A DNA stretch of 64,000 nt from Cheiracanthium punctorium (GCA_038373885.1 JAWZYV010011905.1:62001-126000); one strand, 5' to 3'; counted from the first letter of the stretch, positions 1 through 10,960 are shown. A program made the numbers and translations. Notes: generated from the letters alone by a model not told the origin.

Positions 1-239
1 CGGAAAAATAATTTAGGAAAACATTACTAAAACCAGTTCGTACATTCCCGCACTATTAGAATAAGAATAGGGAAAAATAATTATGTTTCCTCCGCCGAGT
101 AAAATGTGTCTATTTTTATCTAAATTCCGATAATTTAAGTCCGATGAAGCGGAAGAAGATATAATCTAATCATAATAATATTTTACACCATTTTTATTGA
201 ACCCAGAGAGAACCTTTACCTCATAATATTTTTTTTTCT

Positions 240-465
240 AATGGCCGGCCTTTGCCTTGAAGGCTTTATCCACAACATGCCAGAATTGTTGGTCTCTTTA
301 TTATGGGGGCACCTAGTAGGTGGACCAACGTCCCCCCCCCTATGAAGGGACGGACATGACAACCACGCCCAGTCGGGGATCGAACCCCGGCCGCCGGGAG
401 TTGAACCCAAAACAGGAGTACGGTGCTTTACCCACCATACAACACGGTTGGCTTTTTCGCACTGT
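240..465 (-). repeat. tRNA-derived SINE, family A copy 1
   Basis: Read on the minus strand, a tRNA-like head (about 465 to 375) carries a Pol III B-box-like GGTTCGATCCCC, and a similar GGGTTCAACTCCC lies nearby. The body that follows contains CCTTCATAG and CAACAATTCTGGC. The same body is found on the plus strand near 37.1-37.3 kb, so this is a dispersed family. The short open frames over it are incidental. Confidence 0.65.
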
Positions 466-538
466 TAAAATAGTGATTAAAAAATTTTTTTTTTCGGTCC
501 ACCCTACTGCTGACGGTATCATTAATAATGAAGACATA

Positions 539-1520
539 ATGGGCAAGAGTACTGATCTAAGAGCATTTGATCATGGCCAAATCGTCGGTACCCCGAAGAA
601 TGATTCACTTCATTTCGGAAGAAATTCAGAGACTCTAATTTTCATGCACCACTCTGTGAAATGTGTACCGTGAGCATGTTGAATCTGGTAAAACCACCCT
701 GCCGAGATGAACTGCTAAGGAGAACAGGGAGGTTGGCGGAGGTTAGCCCACGTTGTAACTGCGGCTAGCGGGTCGCCCACCAATTTAACGCCGCTGCACA
801 GCGAAGAGTAAGTTGCCACACCATACGAAACCATCTCCTTTTCATGAGGCATAGGAAGTCATCGTCTAAGAGAGTCCCTCTGCTGGCTATACAAAACAGA
901 GCGTAACGATTAGCATGGGCACGGAAACATCGCCAATGGATCGGCGAAGCATTGAAAAACGTTGCTGTAGTGATCAGTGGAGCTTGCCGATGTACCAAAG
1001 TACACGCCGGGGTACATGTGTGGCGTAAACCACATGAAGAGACAGATCCTTCCTACCATCAAAGTACTTTTCAAGCTATCTTAGGTGGAATTCTTATCTG
1101 TGGAATCATCACATGTACTGAAATGGAAACCCTGGTACGTGTGACATTGTCTGTCACAGGTGAGCTTTACCACGATATCCTTGACGGCTACCTGCTTCCG
1201 TTCGTTTATTTTCGATAACTCATTACAAAGATTGTCTTTCAACAAGAAAATGAACTAGCACTCCCAAATTGTATGGAGATGGTTGGATGAACAATCTACA
1301 GACCTACACGTACTCTCCTAGCCATCAAGGTCACCTCTCATCAAGTATATTTACGATATGAAAGGCGTGTTCGAGAGAGATTTCGATCACCGTCCACGTA
1401 ATTTTCGTCAATTGCGAGAGGTTGCTAAAAAATATCGATAAGTATGGCTTCCCATCGCTTCTATTTGTCTTGCAAAGTGCATGGCAAGACAAATTGTGGG
1501 TTCCATGAAGGTTCTGCATG
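539..1520 (+). pseudogene. Decayed Tc1-like transposase
   Basis: A broken cut-and-paste transposase can be followed across frames. An ATG at 539 begins a typical Tc1 helix-turn-helix start (DL..FDHGQIVG). From 765 the frame carries the second HTH and linker region (QRRVSCHTIRNHL, LAWARKHRQW). From about 960 the catalytic-core order is recognisable (VHVWRKPHEE, then GGILICGI where families have GGGSVMVWG, then LVRVTLSVTG). A C-terminal tail (NFRQLREVAKKY) lies near 1405. Several frameshifts and stops interrupt it, and the catalytic aspartates are not clearly preserved. It is non-functional. No terminal inverted repeats were located. Assignment to Tc1 is from motif order seen in the sequence. 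Confidence 0.72.
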
Positions 1521-1579
1521 CTACTAAACAGGTATTCCTAATTCAATTGCTCTTTAATGTAATATATATAGCGAATTAA

Positions 1580-2210
1580 CCCGTAAGCAGGCGCGCTGGG
1601 GTAAATCTCACCCCAGAGATATTTTTTCTTCGTAAAATGGGAGAAATTTTTTGAGAATAAGTTTGCCGTCTTCTATCTTTCAAGGTCAAGGTCTAGTAGG
1701 GGTGGGTGAAATAGTGTCGTTTCTTTGTTATCCGGAAGGGAAGAATATTCCACTTTGGGATTAAATACTCCCGCGCGACTAACAACGTTTCATTACGTTG
1801 TTAACGTAAACTAAATATAAACTAAATGTAAATTAAATATAAATGGACGTTACACTTCTGGTATGTACTGACAAAAGGCTATTAGGTGAAATTAATATCA
1901 GATTAATAAAGTAATTAGTGCTTTTAGGTATAAAGCATATCCTATGAAATCATTAATGAATCATTAATCCTATGAAATTCTTCTCAGAAAGCATGATATT
2001 TAAAGGAACTGCTAGAAAATTTCTAAATAAGTAAATATGAAAAGCACGATTTCCTACCATGAAACGTAATAGAACTGATGAATTTACGTTTTAAGTCCAC
2101 AAATTTGTTTTTCAAACGATTGTTTTTGAAAATATAAAGAAGACAAAACGGGGTAAGATTTACCCCACGCGAGTGCTTAAATTACAAAAGTAGGCGCGCC
2201 TGCTTACGGG
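1580..2210. mobile_element. piggyBac-type MITE flanked by TTAA
   Basis: The element begins CCCGTAAGCAGGCGCGC and ends with the exact reverse complement GCGCGCCTGCTTACGGG. TTAA flanks it on both sides (1576-1579 and 2211-2214). Just inside each end is a second inverted motif related to GGGGTAAATCTCACCCC. TTAA target duplication plus CCC...GGG ends are the known piggyBac signature. The 631-bp interior has no coding capacity, so it is non-autonomous. Confidence 0.85.
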
Positions 2211-2390
2211 TTAAGTTACTGGAAATGTAAAGCAACTTGATATTATTTAACATCATTATATCATTTGTGATTAAACATTAAAAAATTAAAAAATTCTTAT
2301 AAAATTTCAAACGACTAACTTAACAATTGTGTCGGTAGCAAAATTTGTAAAAGAATTTAATAAAGCATAAGCAATATAGTGTTATGTAAA

Positions 2391-2742
2391 ACCCAGTCCA
2401 TAAATTAGTTTCTGAACAATAGATTTTTTTCTGAAAATATCGAGCTTAGTAAGTGATGACCTCTAATGGAAAAATGAGTAAAATAAAAATAGAAATACAA
2501 AATGCCTCATAAATTATGACCAGATTGTTTTTATATGATAAAAATATTACAACGCGTCCTGTTAAAAACTTTCTATGAAATTAGAATGATAACACGAGCT
2601 GCATACTATTATTTGTCAGTCATCTCGCTTGTGTTGCACTTTACCATTAAAGAACAGTCTAGGCCCATTTATTTTTCTCATCAATAAAAGTAGAACTGTT
2701 GACAGATTGTCCTTCCTCCTTTTCATTGATTTTGCCTTTGTG
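2391..2742 (+). repeat. Unclassified dispersed repeat, copy 1
   Basis: This stretch aligns by eye with 5436-5828 in the same orientation. Shared blocks are AGTCCATAAATYAG, AAAATAGAAATACAAAATG-like, GAAATTA.AATGATAACA..AG and a TGTCAGTCATCTCG/TGTGAGTGCATCTCG block. It has no coding potential and no visible ends. It is an old interspersed repeat of unknown class. Confidence 0.5.
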
Positions 2743-3249
2743 TTTTTTCAAATGGAGTAATGAATTTGAACACAACCAGATAACTCTACTATTATTCTCA
2801 AAACAAGGAAGTAACTTCAATTTTTTAGCTTATGTTTCTCATTTTTCTATGGAGTTTATTTATCTTTGATCAAGTTAGAATAAAGTCTAAAAAAAGGATG
2901 AATAGTGACAGAGTAAATTGAATTGCATGAAATTATGAGCATAAATTTCCGGTTCTAATTGCTTCTTAAAAAGTTATGTATAGACAAGGTTGCTACATTT
3001 TACGCGACCAAATGTGAAGAGACTCTTGCAGTACAGTGCGCCAAATAAATACCTATTTTCAGCTGATGGAAGATTAAGGTCATGCTATCATTTCGCGATC
3101 AAGCGTTGGAAGAAAGATAAATACCGTTTGGACATGTGTTAACAATACGAGTATGCATATCTCCTATTATAATTACACGACTGATTTCTAATTGTTCAAG
3201 TACTTTAAATCGTATCTTCACGATTCACAAAAAGCAATTAATCCAAGAC

Positions 3250-3448
3250 TGCAATAAAAATTCAGAAATGGCAACGAAGAAGCTATGGAATTAAAAAATG
3301 ATTAGAAAGAAAGAGTGTTGAAGTAAGTGTATAAGACGATTACGAAGTGCAGTAAATTTTTGAGCTTCGTTGTGCGATTATTTGTGAAATAAATGTTTTG
3401 TTTTTTATAAAAAAGTTGAAATTAGTGTGTTTAACCTAACACTTCAGA
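3250..3448 (+). repeat. LTR-like fragment, left arm of inverted pair
   Basis: About 199 bp matching the reverse complement of 3738-3936 at moderate divergence. It contains AATAAATGTTTTG, a plausible polyadenylation signal, and ends GTGTGTTTAACCTAACAC. The partner copy lies directly downstream (minus strand) of a gypsy integrase 3' end, so I infer both arms are fragments of an LTR in opposite orientation. The LTR assignment is inference. Confidence 0.45.
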
Positions 3449-3737
3449 AGTAGGATTTTGAAGTGAGGTAGGATTTGTATGTCTTCAAGCCATTTCAAAA
3501 ATTTCTTCTTTAGATCTTATATTATTTATTATCTCCTTCAGATCCCTTCAAATCTTAACTCAACTTTGATTTCCAGCTCTCTTGAAGTAGCAATTTATGG
3601 ACTAGAGTAACTAGACAAGTAAAACCAATCGGATCGAACATTCGAATGGCAAAGGATAGAATTACACAACTTGTATTTACTTTTGGAGGAGCTTCAAGTG
3701 AGGAGTCGCTTCAGATTAGTACGTCTTCTGTTCTACT

Positions 3738-3936
3738 AGTGTTAGGTTAAACACACTAACTTCAACTTTTTTAGACAAAACAAAACATTAATTGCACAAA
3801 TAATCGTACAACGTAACTTAAACGTATTCGTACATTTACTGCGTAATTATCTTATACACTTACTTCAACACACATTCTTTCTAATCATTTTTGAATTCCA
3901 TCGCATGTTCATTGCCATTTCTGAATCATTATTGCA
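3738..3936 (-). repeat. LTR-like fragment, right arm of inverted pair
   Basis: Minus-strand copy of the repeat at 3250-3448. On the minus strand it follows the end of the gypsy integrase reading frame, where a 3' LTR would be expected. The TG...CA termini are not obvious, so the exact ends are unknown. Confidence 0.45.
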
Positions 3937-4069
3937 TCCACCAAAACCATGCTCGTGTTTTAAATGTTTGATTATAAAAATAGCGTTTCGACCACCTGAC
4001 ATTTCAACTGTCCTCAGTTGAATTATATCAGTACATTACTAATTGTATTACATCATTGCTATCAGTCCT

Positions 4070-4757
4070 ATGCAGCATTGCCGTAACGCACCGGTTTCTG
4101 GACAGTTCTTTTAGGTCTTTGACTTTCGAGTTCCTCATCGGAATCTGCACTCGAGCTACTGCCATCTTCATTCCAGCTCCTCCAGGCTTTTAACTGACTG
4201 ACATGAGCTGTGGTTTCATAAAGGTGACGGTCATTTTCCTCTGACTGCGATATTCTCTATGTGTCACCAGGAAGTATTTCTGTTACAACCACTGGTCCTC
4301 GGTACCGTAGTTGAGTTTTTGTTGACTCACCGGTTGCTATTGGCTTTCTTCTTACCACAATTATTTCTAGTTTACCAAACGACAATGTACCAGACTTCTT
4401 TTTATCAAAATATGATTTCATTTGCTGTTGTTCCCTTTCAGTTTTTTCTTTAGCTATGAATTGCAGTTTTTCTGGATCGTTCCTGACTTGCGCTTTTCAT
4501 CATCCAATCTTCTTAAAATTCCATCTTTAAATCAAGGTACATATCCGTGAAGTATTTCAAAAGGGGGTTTTCCAAGAGTTTTATTCAGTGTATTGTTCAT
4601 GTTTCTTTCTACTTCCTTAATTTTGCTGTCCCAATCCTTTTCATTGATATTAGTATAAACAGCTTTTTGGGCGTAGTGATGCACCTCCTTTTTATCACAG
4701 CAAGTAGTGTTGCTCTTATAGAAGACTTCGAAACAAAGACGACAAAACAGACACATT
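4070..4757 (-). pseudogene. Ty3/gypsy pol 3' end: integrase C-terminal region, broken
   Basis: Reading the minus strand from about 4757, the frame shows an integrase core tail (EKDWDSKIKEVERNMNNTL followed by GKPPFEILHGYVP). After a stop and frameshifts it continues into a GPY/F-like module (LRYRGPVVVTEILPGDT) and a polar tail (TTAHVSQLKAWRSWNEDG, ending in a basic KRTVQKPVRYG). That order is typical of arthropod Ty3/gypsy Pol. Stops near 4532 and 4260 and at least one frameshift make it dead. The upstream parts (protease, RT, RNase H, catalytic core) are missing: on the plus strand after 4757 the sequence switches to another repeat. It is an old copy, truncated at its 5' side. Confidence 0.8.
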
Positions 4758-4763
4758 CAGTAA

Positions 4764-4900
4764 CAAAAACATTTAAAAGAAACTGGAGTTTGAAAGATAA
4801 AATAATTAAAACTTTGTTAAACGAGCACACATAAAAGGTACTTTATCAAACTGGACATATGTTTCGATAGAAAAAATTCCCTCTTCTTCTGCAGCAGTAG
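4764..4900. repeat. Dispersed repeat, copy 1 of 3
   Basis: The segment (AAAGAAACTGGAGTTTGAAAG, then TTAAAACTTTGTTAAA, then AAAAGGTACTTTATCAAACTG, then TTTCGATAGAAAA and GCAGCAGTAGAAGC) recurs near 28826-28945 and 55150-55250. Class unknown. It abuts the truncated integrase. Confidence 0.45.
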
Positions 4901-5188
4901 AAGCACAAACTCAGACTGGGACTGAGGACTGAAAAAAGTAAAGAGAGAACTGAAGCGCAGAGCAAATTGTCAATCGAAGGAAGAAAAATTCAAGAAACAA
5001 GGGAGTATAAGATAAAGAACCAGAGAGAATAAGATGAAGGGTGGAGGGAGAGGTGTTGGATAAAAATAAAATATAGAATACAAAAATAGAAAGAAATATA
5101 AGAATAAAAAAAATAAATATAAAAGAAAAGAAAATGGCACAAAATGGCATTATGGAAAAAAACCGCAGTAACAAAACTCATTAAAGTC

Positions 5189-5191
<3 letters not shown>

Positions 5192-5223
<32 letters not shown>
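5192..5223. repeat. (TA)n microsatellite
   Basis: An uninterrupted run of alternating T and A. A similar short TA run lies at 18901-18920. Confidence 0.9.
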
Positions 5224-5226
<3 letters not shown>

Positions 5227-5435
5227 GTTCCGCTTAACTTAAAAAAAAACTTTAAATTATACCGAAACTCAAATATGGTTTCCATTCAGGGTGTTCAGGC
5301 CCTGTTTATCAAGTGCAGGATTTTTTTTTTTCTATAAAATGTTTAAGTATGGAAAGGAGGCAGCATAATGATCGTTGCCCTGAGCGGCATAATATTTAAC
5401 ACCTATCCCCAAAATAACTACTTTTATTCTGAGTA

Positions 5436-5828
5436 TAGTCCATAAATCAGCTTTTATGTTCTTTTTTTTTTCTTAAAAACATAACGTTTCAAAATGTCTT
5501 TCTTCACTATGGCAGCTCATGACGACCTCTTGAAACAAATAACAACATAAAAATAGAATCACAAAATGTTTGCGTAGAGGGTATCCAAAGCGTCTGCTTT
5601 TATAAGAAAGAAAAACGTCACAACAACCTTTCGGTGAAATTAAAAGAATGATAACAGGAGGTACATAAATCCATACTAGTATTTGTGAGTGCATCTCGAC
5701 TGTCTTGTACTTAAACATTAAAACTGCTTCTCAAAATAGTTTGCTCACGGCGTTTTTTTTTTTTTCCTTCATCAACGAAAGTGCTTCTGGTAGAAGATTT
5801 TTCATTAATTTTATCGACCGCCTTTTCG
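5436..5828 (+). repeat. Unclassified dispersed repeat, copy 2
   Basis: Same-orientation partner of 2391-2742, diverged and with several indels. Short open frames across it (for example 5473-5718 minus) have no recognisable motif and are treated as chance. Confidence 0.5.
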
Positions 5829-7390
5829 ACGAAAAAGGTGTAAAACTGCGCATCCCAAGCATACAACGTAAAATTAAAGAAGCATGTAATTTTATGGGAT
5901 ACGCTTAATTTAAAAAGAGATTAACATCAAAATGTAATTAATTTTTTGTGTATTGATTGACAAACTAAAATTAAATAGTTTGTGTTTTCATTGATGATGT
6001 GGTATAAAAGCACGATTTTTTTTAAAAATCTATATCATTTTTTCTTTTATTTTGTCTCAGTCTTATAACATTTTATCGATGTAAATAAATTATAAAAATA
6101 CATTTAATTGACCCTTAACTCAGTGAAAACTTGTCTTAATTTTTTCTTATAAACAGTGAATTAATCACATTTAAATTTTGCTTTTTGTTATCATTGAAAT
6201 ATTGAAATATTTAATAGAACAGAGTAACCCCGCTTAAAGAAATATGTTGTATCAAATATTTAGAGAAATTCACTTTATTAAATAATCTCTTAGGCATAAA
6301 AGCAGAATCATACTATATTCTTACAGCATTACTCTATAAATTTTAAACAATGTGTGAATTTAATACATGAACAAATTTCAGATAAGTAAGTATATAAACT
6401 GCATTTAATCATTGAAAGTTTATTAGTAAGAAAATTGAATTGATTTTACAACATTTCGACCATTTACTATAATTAAAGCATTATTATCATATTGAATTTA
6501 AAAAAAACAGAGGTATATACTGAATAATTTGAAAAATCTATAATTTTATAATTTCATAATAACTACTGAATAAGGTTACGATGAAGTATAACTTTACAAT
6601 AAAGTATTCATAAGTTTACAATAAAATGTTTATGAAAGTTCTTTAAATCGATTACCTTTTGATTATAAAGAAAAGAAGTATGCTAAAGAAATAGAATTGC
6701 ATAAGCCCGTGGACTCGATTCCTATCAGATAAGAAAATCTATATCCCATCGTTTCATTTATTATGTAAGGTATGATTGTTTAGTATGTTAAAGTTATGGC
6801 TTCTGTCCTATCAAACAAAATGTGTTTGGGTATAATCATTTCATTTAATTTTAAATCCCAAGCAATAAGCCTATTTAATTTTTCATGTGTAACTTTAAAA
6901 ACAATTAATAATCTGCATGAAGTGGTTGAAAACATTTTATTTCGAAAATTCAAAGAGCGTACTTTAGTAAAAGTTAAACAAATCATTATGACTAAAACGT
7001 TGTTACTTCTAAATACTCGTATAAAAGATACTAAAAAGATTTTAAAATAAAACACTTTCAAAATTCCTCTTGTTGATTATTCTTTTTCCAAGGGATACTT
7101 CCTTCTTGACATTCGAACAAAGAGAATGAAAACAGTACAAAGAAATAAATATTCATGATCGTGTTTATTTTGCCTTAAACTGTTCTTAAAATGATTCAAA
7201 ATATTTTTTGCTTTACATGATAACTGCGTAGACATTTATAAAAGTGTTCGATGGTGTCTACATAAATGGTACTTAGGTGAAATACTTTTTTTCTGAAAAA
7301 ATGTGTTCTAAAATAGCAATGCATTTCCAAAATTATTTGGAAAAGGACTAAAACTTTACTTTGTACATCTAACGCATTACATTGTTATTA
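5829..7390. other. AT-rich stretch, nothing recognised
   Basis: Low-complexity A/T-rich DNA without motif-bearing frames, terminal repeats or RNA-gene signals that I can recognise. Confidence 0.5.
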
Positions 7391-7677
7391 TACTGCGTCC
7401 CAAAAGTTTATAGACTAGCGTTTTTTTTGTATTTAAAGAGTTGATCAAACAAGTAAGAAAGACGAAAGAAATTATGCAACTATGTATTGAAACAACACAA
7501 ATAGTAGAATGCTTAAAGTGCTTCAAATAGTCACAAATTTAATATAAAAAAATAAAAACGAAATAATGCTGTCCCAAAAATATATAGACAACGGGGTTAA
7601 AAGTTGATTGAAGTACTGATCTCCAAATTTGCACGTTTCAAGGTCATGTACTGGTCATTCAATAGCTTTTTGATATA
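7391..7677 (+). mobile_element. Left end of Tc3-like element, interrupted by Tc1
   Basis: The motif GTCCCAAAAGTTTATAGAC occurs at 7397 and again as GTCCCAAAAATATATAGAC at 7571, in the same orientation and 174 bp apart. Spaced direct repeats inside a terminal inverted repeat are known for several Tc1/mariner elements (IR/DR type, for example Tc3). The right half of the same host element, with its transposase, resumes at 9078 after the inserted Tc1. Confidence 0.6.
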
Positions 7678-9077
7678 CACTGCTGGCCACCCAAATTGCA
7701 ACACCAAGAAAAACAAGAGATATCACAACAAAATTTATTGTGTAGATAACATGTTGACCAAGTAACAAATGATTAAATTTACAGCATTCTATGAAGCGTG
7801 GTTCCTGCCAAAATCAGTACCCAGAGTAGCCGCCGTTGTTGGAGATCACAGCTGCCACACGCCTCGGCATTGATTCAAAGAGACTTTGAATGTGTTCTTG
7901 GGGTACAGCAGACCAAGCAGCTTCCACACGTTGCCAAAGTTGATCTGGTGTGACAGCTGGGGATGAACTCTGGGTCAGTCGTTGAGCAACCATGGACCAC
8001 ATGTTTTCTATCGGCGAAAGATCCGGAGAGCGCGCCGGCCAGGGAAGCAATTCAATCTGGTGATTGACGAAGAACCCTTGGACAATGCGTGCCACGTGTG
8101 GCCGTGCATTATCCTGCTGAAATATGGCTGTTGGCAAGCCCTGAAGGTAAGAAAGGACAACTGGCTCCAACACCTCGGAGATGTAGCGCTGGCTGGTTAA
8201 AGTACCGGCAATGCGTACTAGAGGAGTGCGAGAGAGATATCCGATACCGCCCCATACCATAATACCCGGTGCAGGACCAGTGTGACGGTGCATAATGCAG
8301 CTGTTCAGCATCCTCTCTCCACGGTGTCTCCAGACTCGAATCCGACCGTCGTGGTGTTGCATACAGAAGCGTGACTCGTCAGTAAAGAGAATTTCATTCC
8401 ATTCTGTCGTCCACATCCTTCTTTCATCGCACCATTGGCGGCGGAGACGTCTGTGGTTCCGCGTCAGAGGTAGACAAAGCAACGGACGTCTTGCGGACAG
8501 ACCATTCTGCTGTAAACGACGTCGAATGGTACGCGCAGACACTGGATGATGCGTTACAGACTGAATCTGCTGTGATATGGTTCGTGATGTGACTGAGCGG
8601 TCCGTCACTGCCATGCGTACAATCTGCCTGTCATCACGTGACGTGGTGCACTGAGGTCGATCACGTCTGTCCGTCGTACCCTCCTGCACCCAACGATCAC
8701 ATATCCGCATCACAGTTGTTTGGTTTCGTCCAATACGACGACCGATTTCCCTGAAAGATAACCCACAATCTCGGTATGCCACTATCCTTCCTCTGTCAAA
8801 CTCGGATACTTGATCAAAAGATGATCGTTGTTTCCTACGAGGCATAATTTATCGTTTTTTTGAAAAAAAAGCAAGAAAAACACAATTGCTGTACTTGAAA
8901 CCGTCGAAATCTCCAAGCCTTAAATAGCGCTTTGAGGTGGCGCCACAGGCGCGCTTGATGTGCGTCTGCGCTGAAATTCTAATCATTTGCATATCTCACC
9001 TCAGCTAATGCATGTTGTAAATTTCATATTATTTGCATGCTTCCTTCAGGGTGTTGCATTTACGATGGCCAGCAGTG
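7678..9077 (-). mobile_element. Structurally complete Tc1-like transposon
   Basis: The left end CACTGCTGGCCACCC... and the right end (reverse complement CACTGCTGGCCATCG...) match, and both continue into a shared GCAACACC. TA lies immediately outside on both sides (7676-7677 and 9078-9079), as expected of Tc1 target duplication. The 1,400-bp element encodes a single uninterrupted transposase on the minus strand. It sits inside an older Tc3-like element and is therefore younger than it. Confidence 0.9.
7814..8845 (-). CDS. Tc1-like DD34E transposase, intact
   Basis: A 343-residue transposase, the usual Tc1 length, that would bind the element's inverted repeats and catalyse cut-and-paste transposition into TA. 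Two helix-turn-helix regions occupy about residues 8-60 and 70-125, with a basic linker (RRDRPQ) between them. The catalytic triad is complete: D156 in LFTDESRF, D245 in FQQDNARPH and E280 in SPIENMW, with 34 residues between the last two (DD34E). The GGIGYL region corresponds to the glycine-rich box. The start MPRRKQRSS is preceded by an untranslated leader inside the element. No stops or frameshifts were seen, so activity is possible but not shown. It is unrelated to host genes. Confidence 0.93.
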   Translation of the reverse strand: MPRRKQRSSFDQVSEFDRGRIVAYRDCGLSFREIGRRIGRNQTTVMRICDRWVQEGTTDRRDRPQCTTSRDDRQIVRMAVTDRSVTSRTISQQIQSVTHHPVSARTIRRRLQQNGLSARRPLLCLPLTRNHRRLRRQWCDERRMWTTEWNEILFTDESRFCMQHHDGRIRVWRHRGERMLNSCIMHRHTGPAPGIMVWGGIGYLSRTPLVRIAGTLTSQRYISEVLEPVVLSYLQGLPTAIFQQDNARPHVARIVQGFFVNHQIELLPWPARSPDLSPIENMWSMVAQRLTQSSSPAVTPDQLWQRVEAAWSAVPQEHIQSLFESMPRRVAAVISNNGGYSGY

Positions 9078-9905
9078 TAAAAGCGAAGCTGTCTTTTTTT
9101 CTTCGACTGATTGTAAAGATGCCTCGCAACGTGCAGTTTTCTTTGTAACTGAAAATGAAATTGCCCAAATCTATCGTTTGGATGCTCGTGAAATGAAAGT
9201 TGTAGATATTGCAAGAAAACTTGGACGCAGTAGGGCTGGTATTCATCGAATTCTGTCAAAAGGTGACAATTTGAAAACATAATCTCCCACTGGGCGACCA
9301 AAGAAAACAACTAAAGGGCAAGACAGAGAGATCTTCAGGTTAGCTTCAACCCAGAACTTGTCTGTGCCGTCAATTTCTAGAGAAGTGCCCATTCCAGTAT
9401 CAAAATCCATGGTGCATCGACGGCTGCAGGTAAGTAAATTGCTTGCTTATCGTAAAATGCTTCGTTCACTAAACTTGACAAAAAGGCGTAAAGACGCTCA
9501 TGTTCAGTGGGCTCGAAAGCATATGAACTGGACAGATGAATGATTGAGTGTTCTGTTCAGTGATGAAAAGAAGTTCAATTTAGATGGCCCCGATAGATGG
9601 GCATATTACTGGCACGGTATTCGCAAAGAACTGCAAACTTTTTTCAGCAGACTTCAAGGAGGGGGTTCACTCATGGTATGGGGAGCATTTTCCTATAATC
9701 AAACTACCGATATTGTTTTTTAAAAGGTCGTCAGTGTTCCGAAGATTACTAGAAAATGCTTGAAGTACAGTTACTCCCATTCGGAAAGTTACTAGGGGAA
9801 CACAAATGGATATATCAGCAAGACAATTTCTCCATTCATGTCTCAAACTCCACAATGCAGTGGTTTAGACGAAACCAAGTAACTGTTTTGGACTGGCCAG
9901 TCTTT
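9078..9905 (+). pseudogene. Tc3-like transposase, frameshifted and 3'-truncated
   Basis: The right part of the host element that received the Tc1. An ATG at 9119 starts MPRNVQ, and a shift then leads into an HTH frame (ENEIAQIYRLDAREMKVVDI, then ARKLGRSRAGIHRIL). A stop follows, then a second DNA-binding region (VPISREV-like, then MVHRRLQ). The first catalytic Asp is in LFSDEKKFNLDGPD and the glycine box is GGGSLMVWGAFS. After another shift, the second Asp is in IYQQDNFSIHV. Similarity stops at about 9905, before the third acidic residue and the right inverted repeat. At least three disabling changes are present. Tc3 affinity is inferred from these motifs. Confidence 0.78.
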
Positions 9906-10277
9906 GGGTTTTAATTGTCTTATACAATTTTATGCTCTAATGTCTGGGTGCTTGAGCTTTTAATTGCTGGTTTTAATTTTAAACTGTTTTATTGGTTGCT
10001 TCTTGCTCCTGGTTTTAAATAATACATATGTAATGTAGTATAATGTATTTTATAATTTGTTGTACTTGTGTTTTTTTATTAATGTCATCGTATAGTTTTT
10101 ATATTGGCTTCTTCTCTGTGTGGCAGATGTTTTGAGTTTCTTATGTTTTGTAACATCTTATGTCTTATGTTTTGTAGTTGAGTCTTATGTTTTGTAATGT
10201 CATTGTAATGTTTTCTTCTGTATTGTTGTTCCCCCGCCCCCCCCTTTTTCCTGTTAGCTCTGTTACAACAAATGTAA

Positions 10278-10310
<33 letters not shown>

Positions 10311-10320
10311 GAGAAAATAA
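9906..10320. repeat. T-rich segment with long poly(T), possible LINE 3' end
   Basis: A T-rich stretch with repeated TCTTATGTTTTGTA motifs leads to a poly(T) tract (about 10282-10310) followed by GAGAAAATAAAGCTC. Either this is the 3' UTR of a plus-strand retroelement ending near the AATAAA, or the poly(T) is the poly(A) tail of the minus-strand LINE to its right. The sequence alone does not decide. Confidence 0.4.
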
Positions 10321-10442
10321 AGCTCTTGGGTTCGGTACTCTCGGTGGGTGCCCTTGGTCCGGGGTGGCCCTTATTTTTCCCCTTGGGGAATTTTCCGGCG
10401 TAAACCGCTTTCGGCGGTCGCCTTCTCCCCCTGGCGGGTGTT

Positions 10443-10960
10443 TCCCCCCTTTTGATCGCTTGAAGAGCAGCTTTGGAGTCGCTAAAAATAATTAAATCTT
10501 CAGCTCTCTCAATTTTTTGGAGATATCTGTATTGATTTAGTGCTTCCTGGATCGCGAGGAGTTCACATGTATAGTTTGAGGCTATTTTACCCGCACCGAT
10601 CCTGAATTCTTTTGTACCACACTGTGGAAAAGTGAGGTTGACTCCTGATCCTCCGTTTTATAGAGTTCTGTCCGAGGATCCATTAGTGAATCCATAACCA
10701 AAGTTTTCTCCTGAATAAGAATCAATGGTTTTAGTTCCTTTAGCTTTGATTTCGGAGATTGGTCTTTTCTTATTGCAAGGTTCAAGGCAGTCAGTTATAA
10801 TACTGGTGATTATTGGTAAAATAAAGGTCAAAATTTGTTCTTCTAAAATCTCGTGTGTATGATGTTCAAGTCCTATTTGCTGTATGGTCGCTTGGTAGTA
10901 CTGCAGAGAGAGGGTCGTTTAAGTCTGATGCCTTCGCTCCACTTCTGAAATATTGTTTTT
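10443..10960 (-). pseudogene. Non-LTR retrotransposon RNase H fragment
   Basis: On the minus strand a decayed RNase H domain is visible. FTNGSSD stands where families have (Y/F)TDGS, so the first catalytic Asp is Asn. CELLAIQEAL supplies the Glu helix and LIIFSDSKAALQAI the third acidic motif. Upstream to about 10960 there is a linker-like frame. A stop (RTL followed by TAG) and the abrupt end after ALQAIK, where GC-rich unrelated sequence begins, show it is dead and truncated. RNase H of this kind is found in I- and Jockey-related LINEs. The clade is not determined. Confidence 0.72.
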
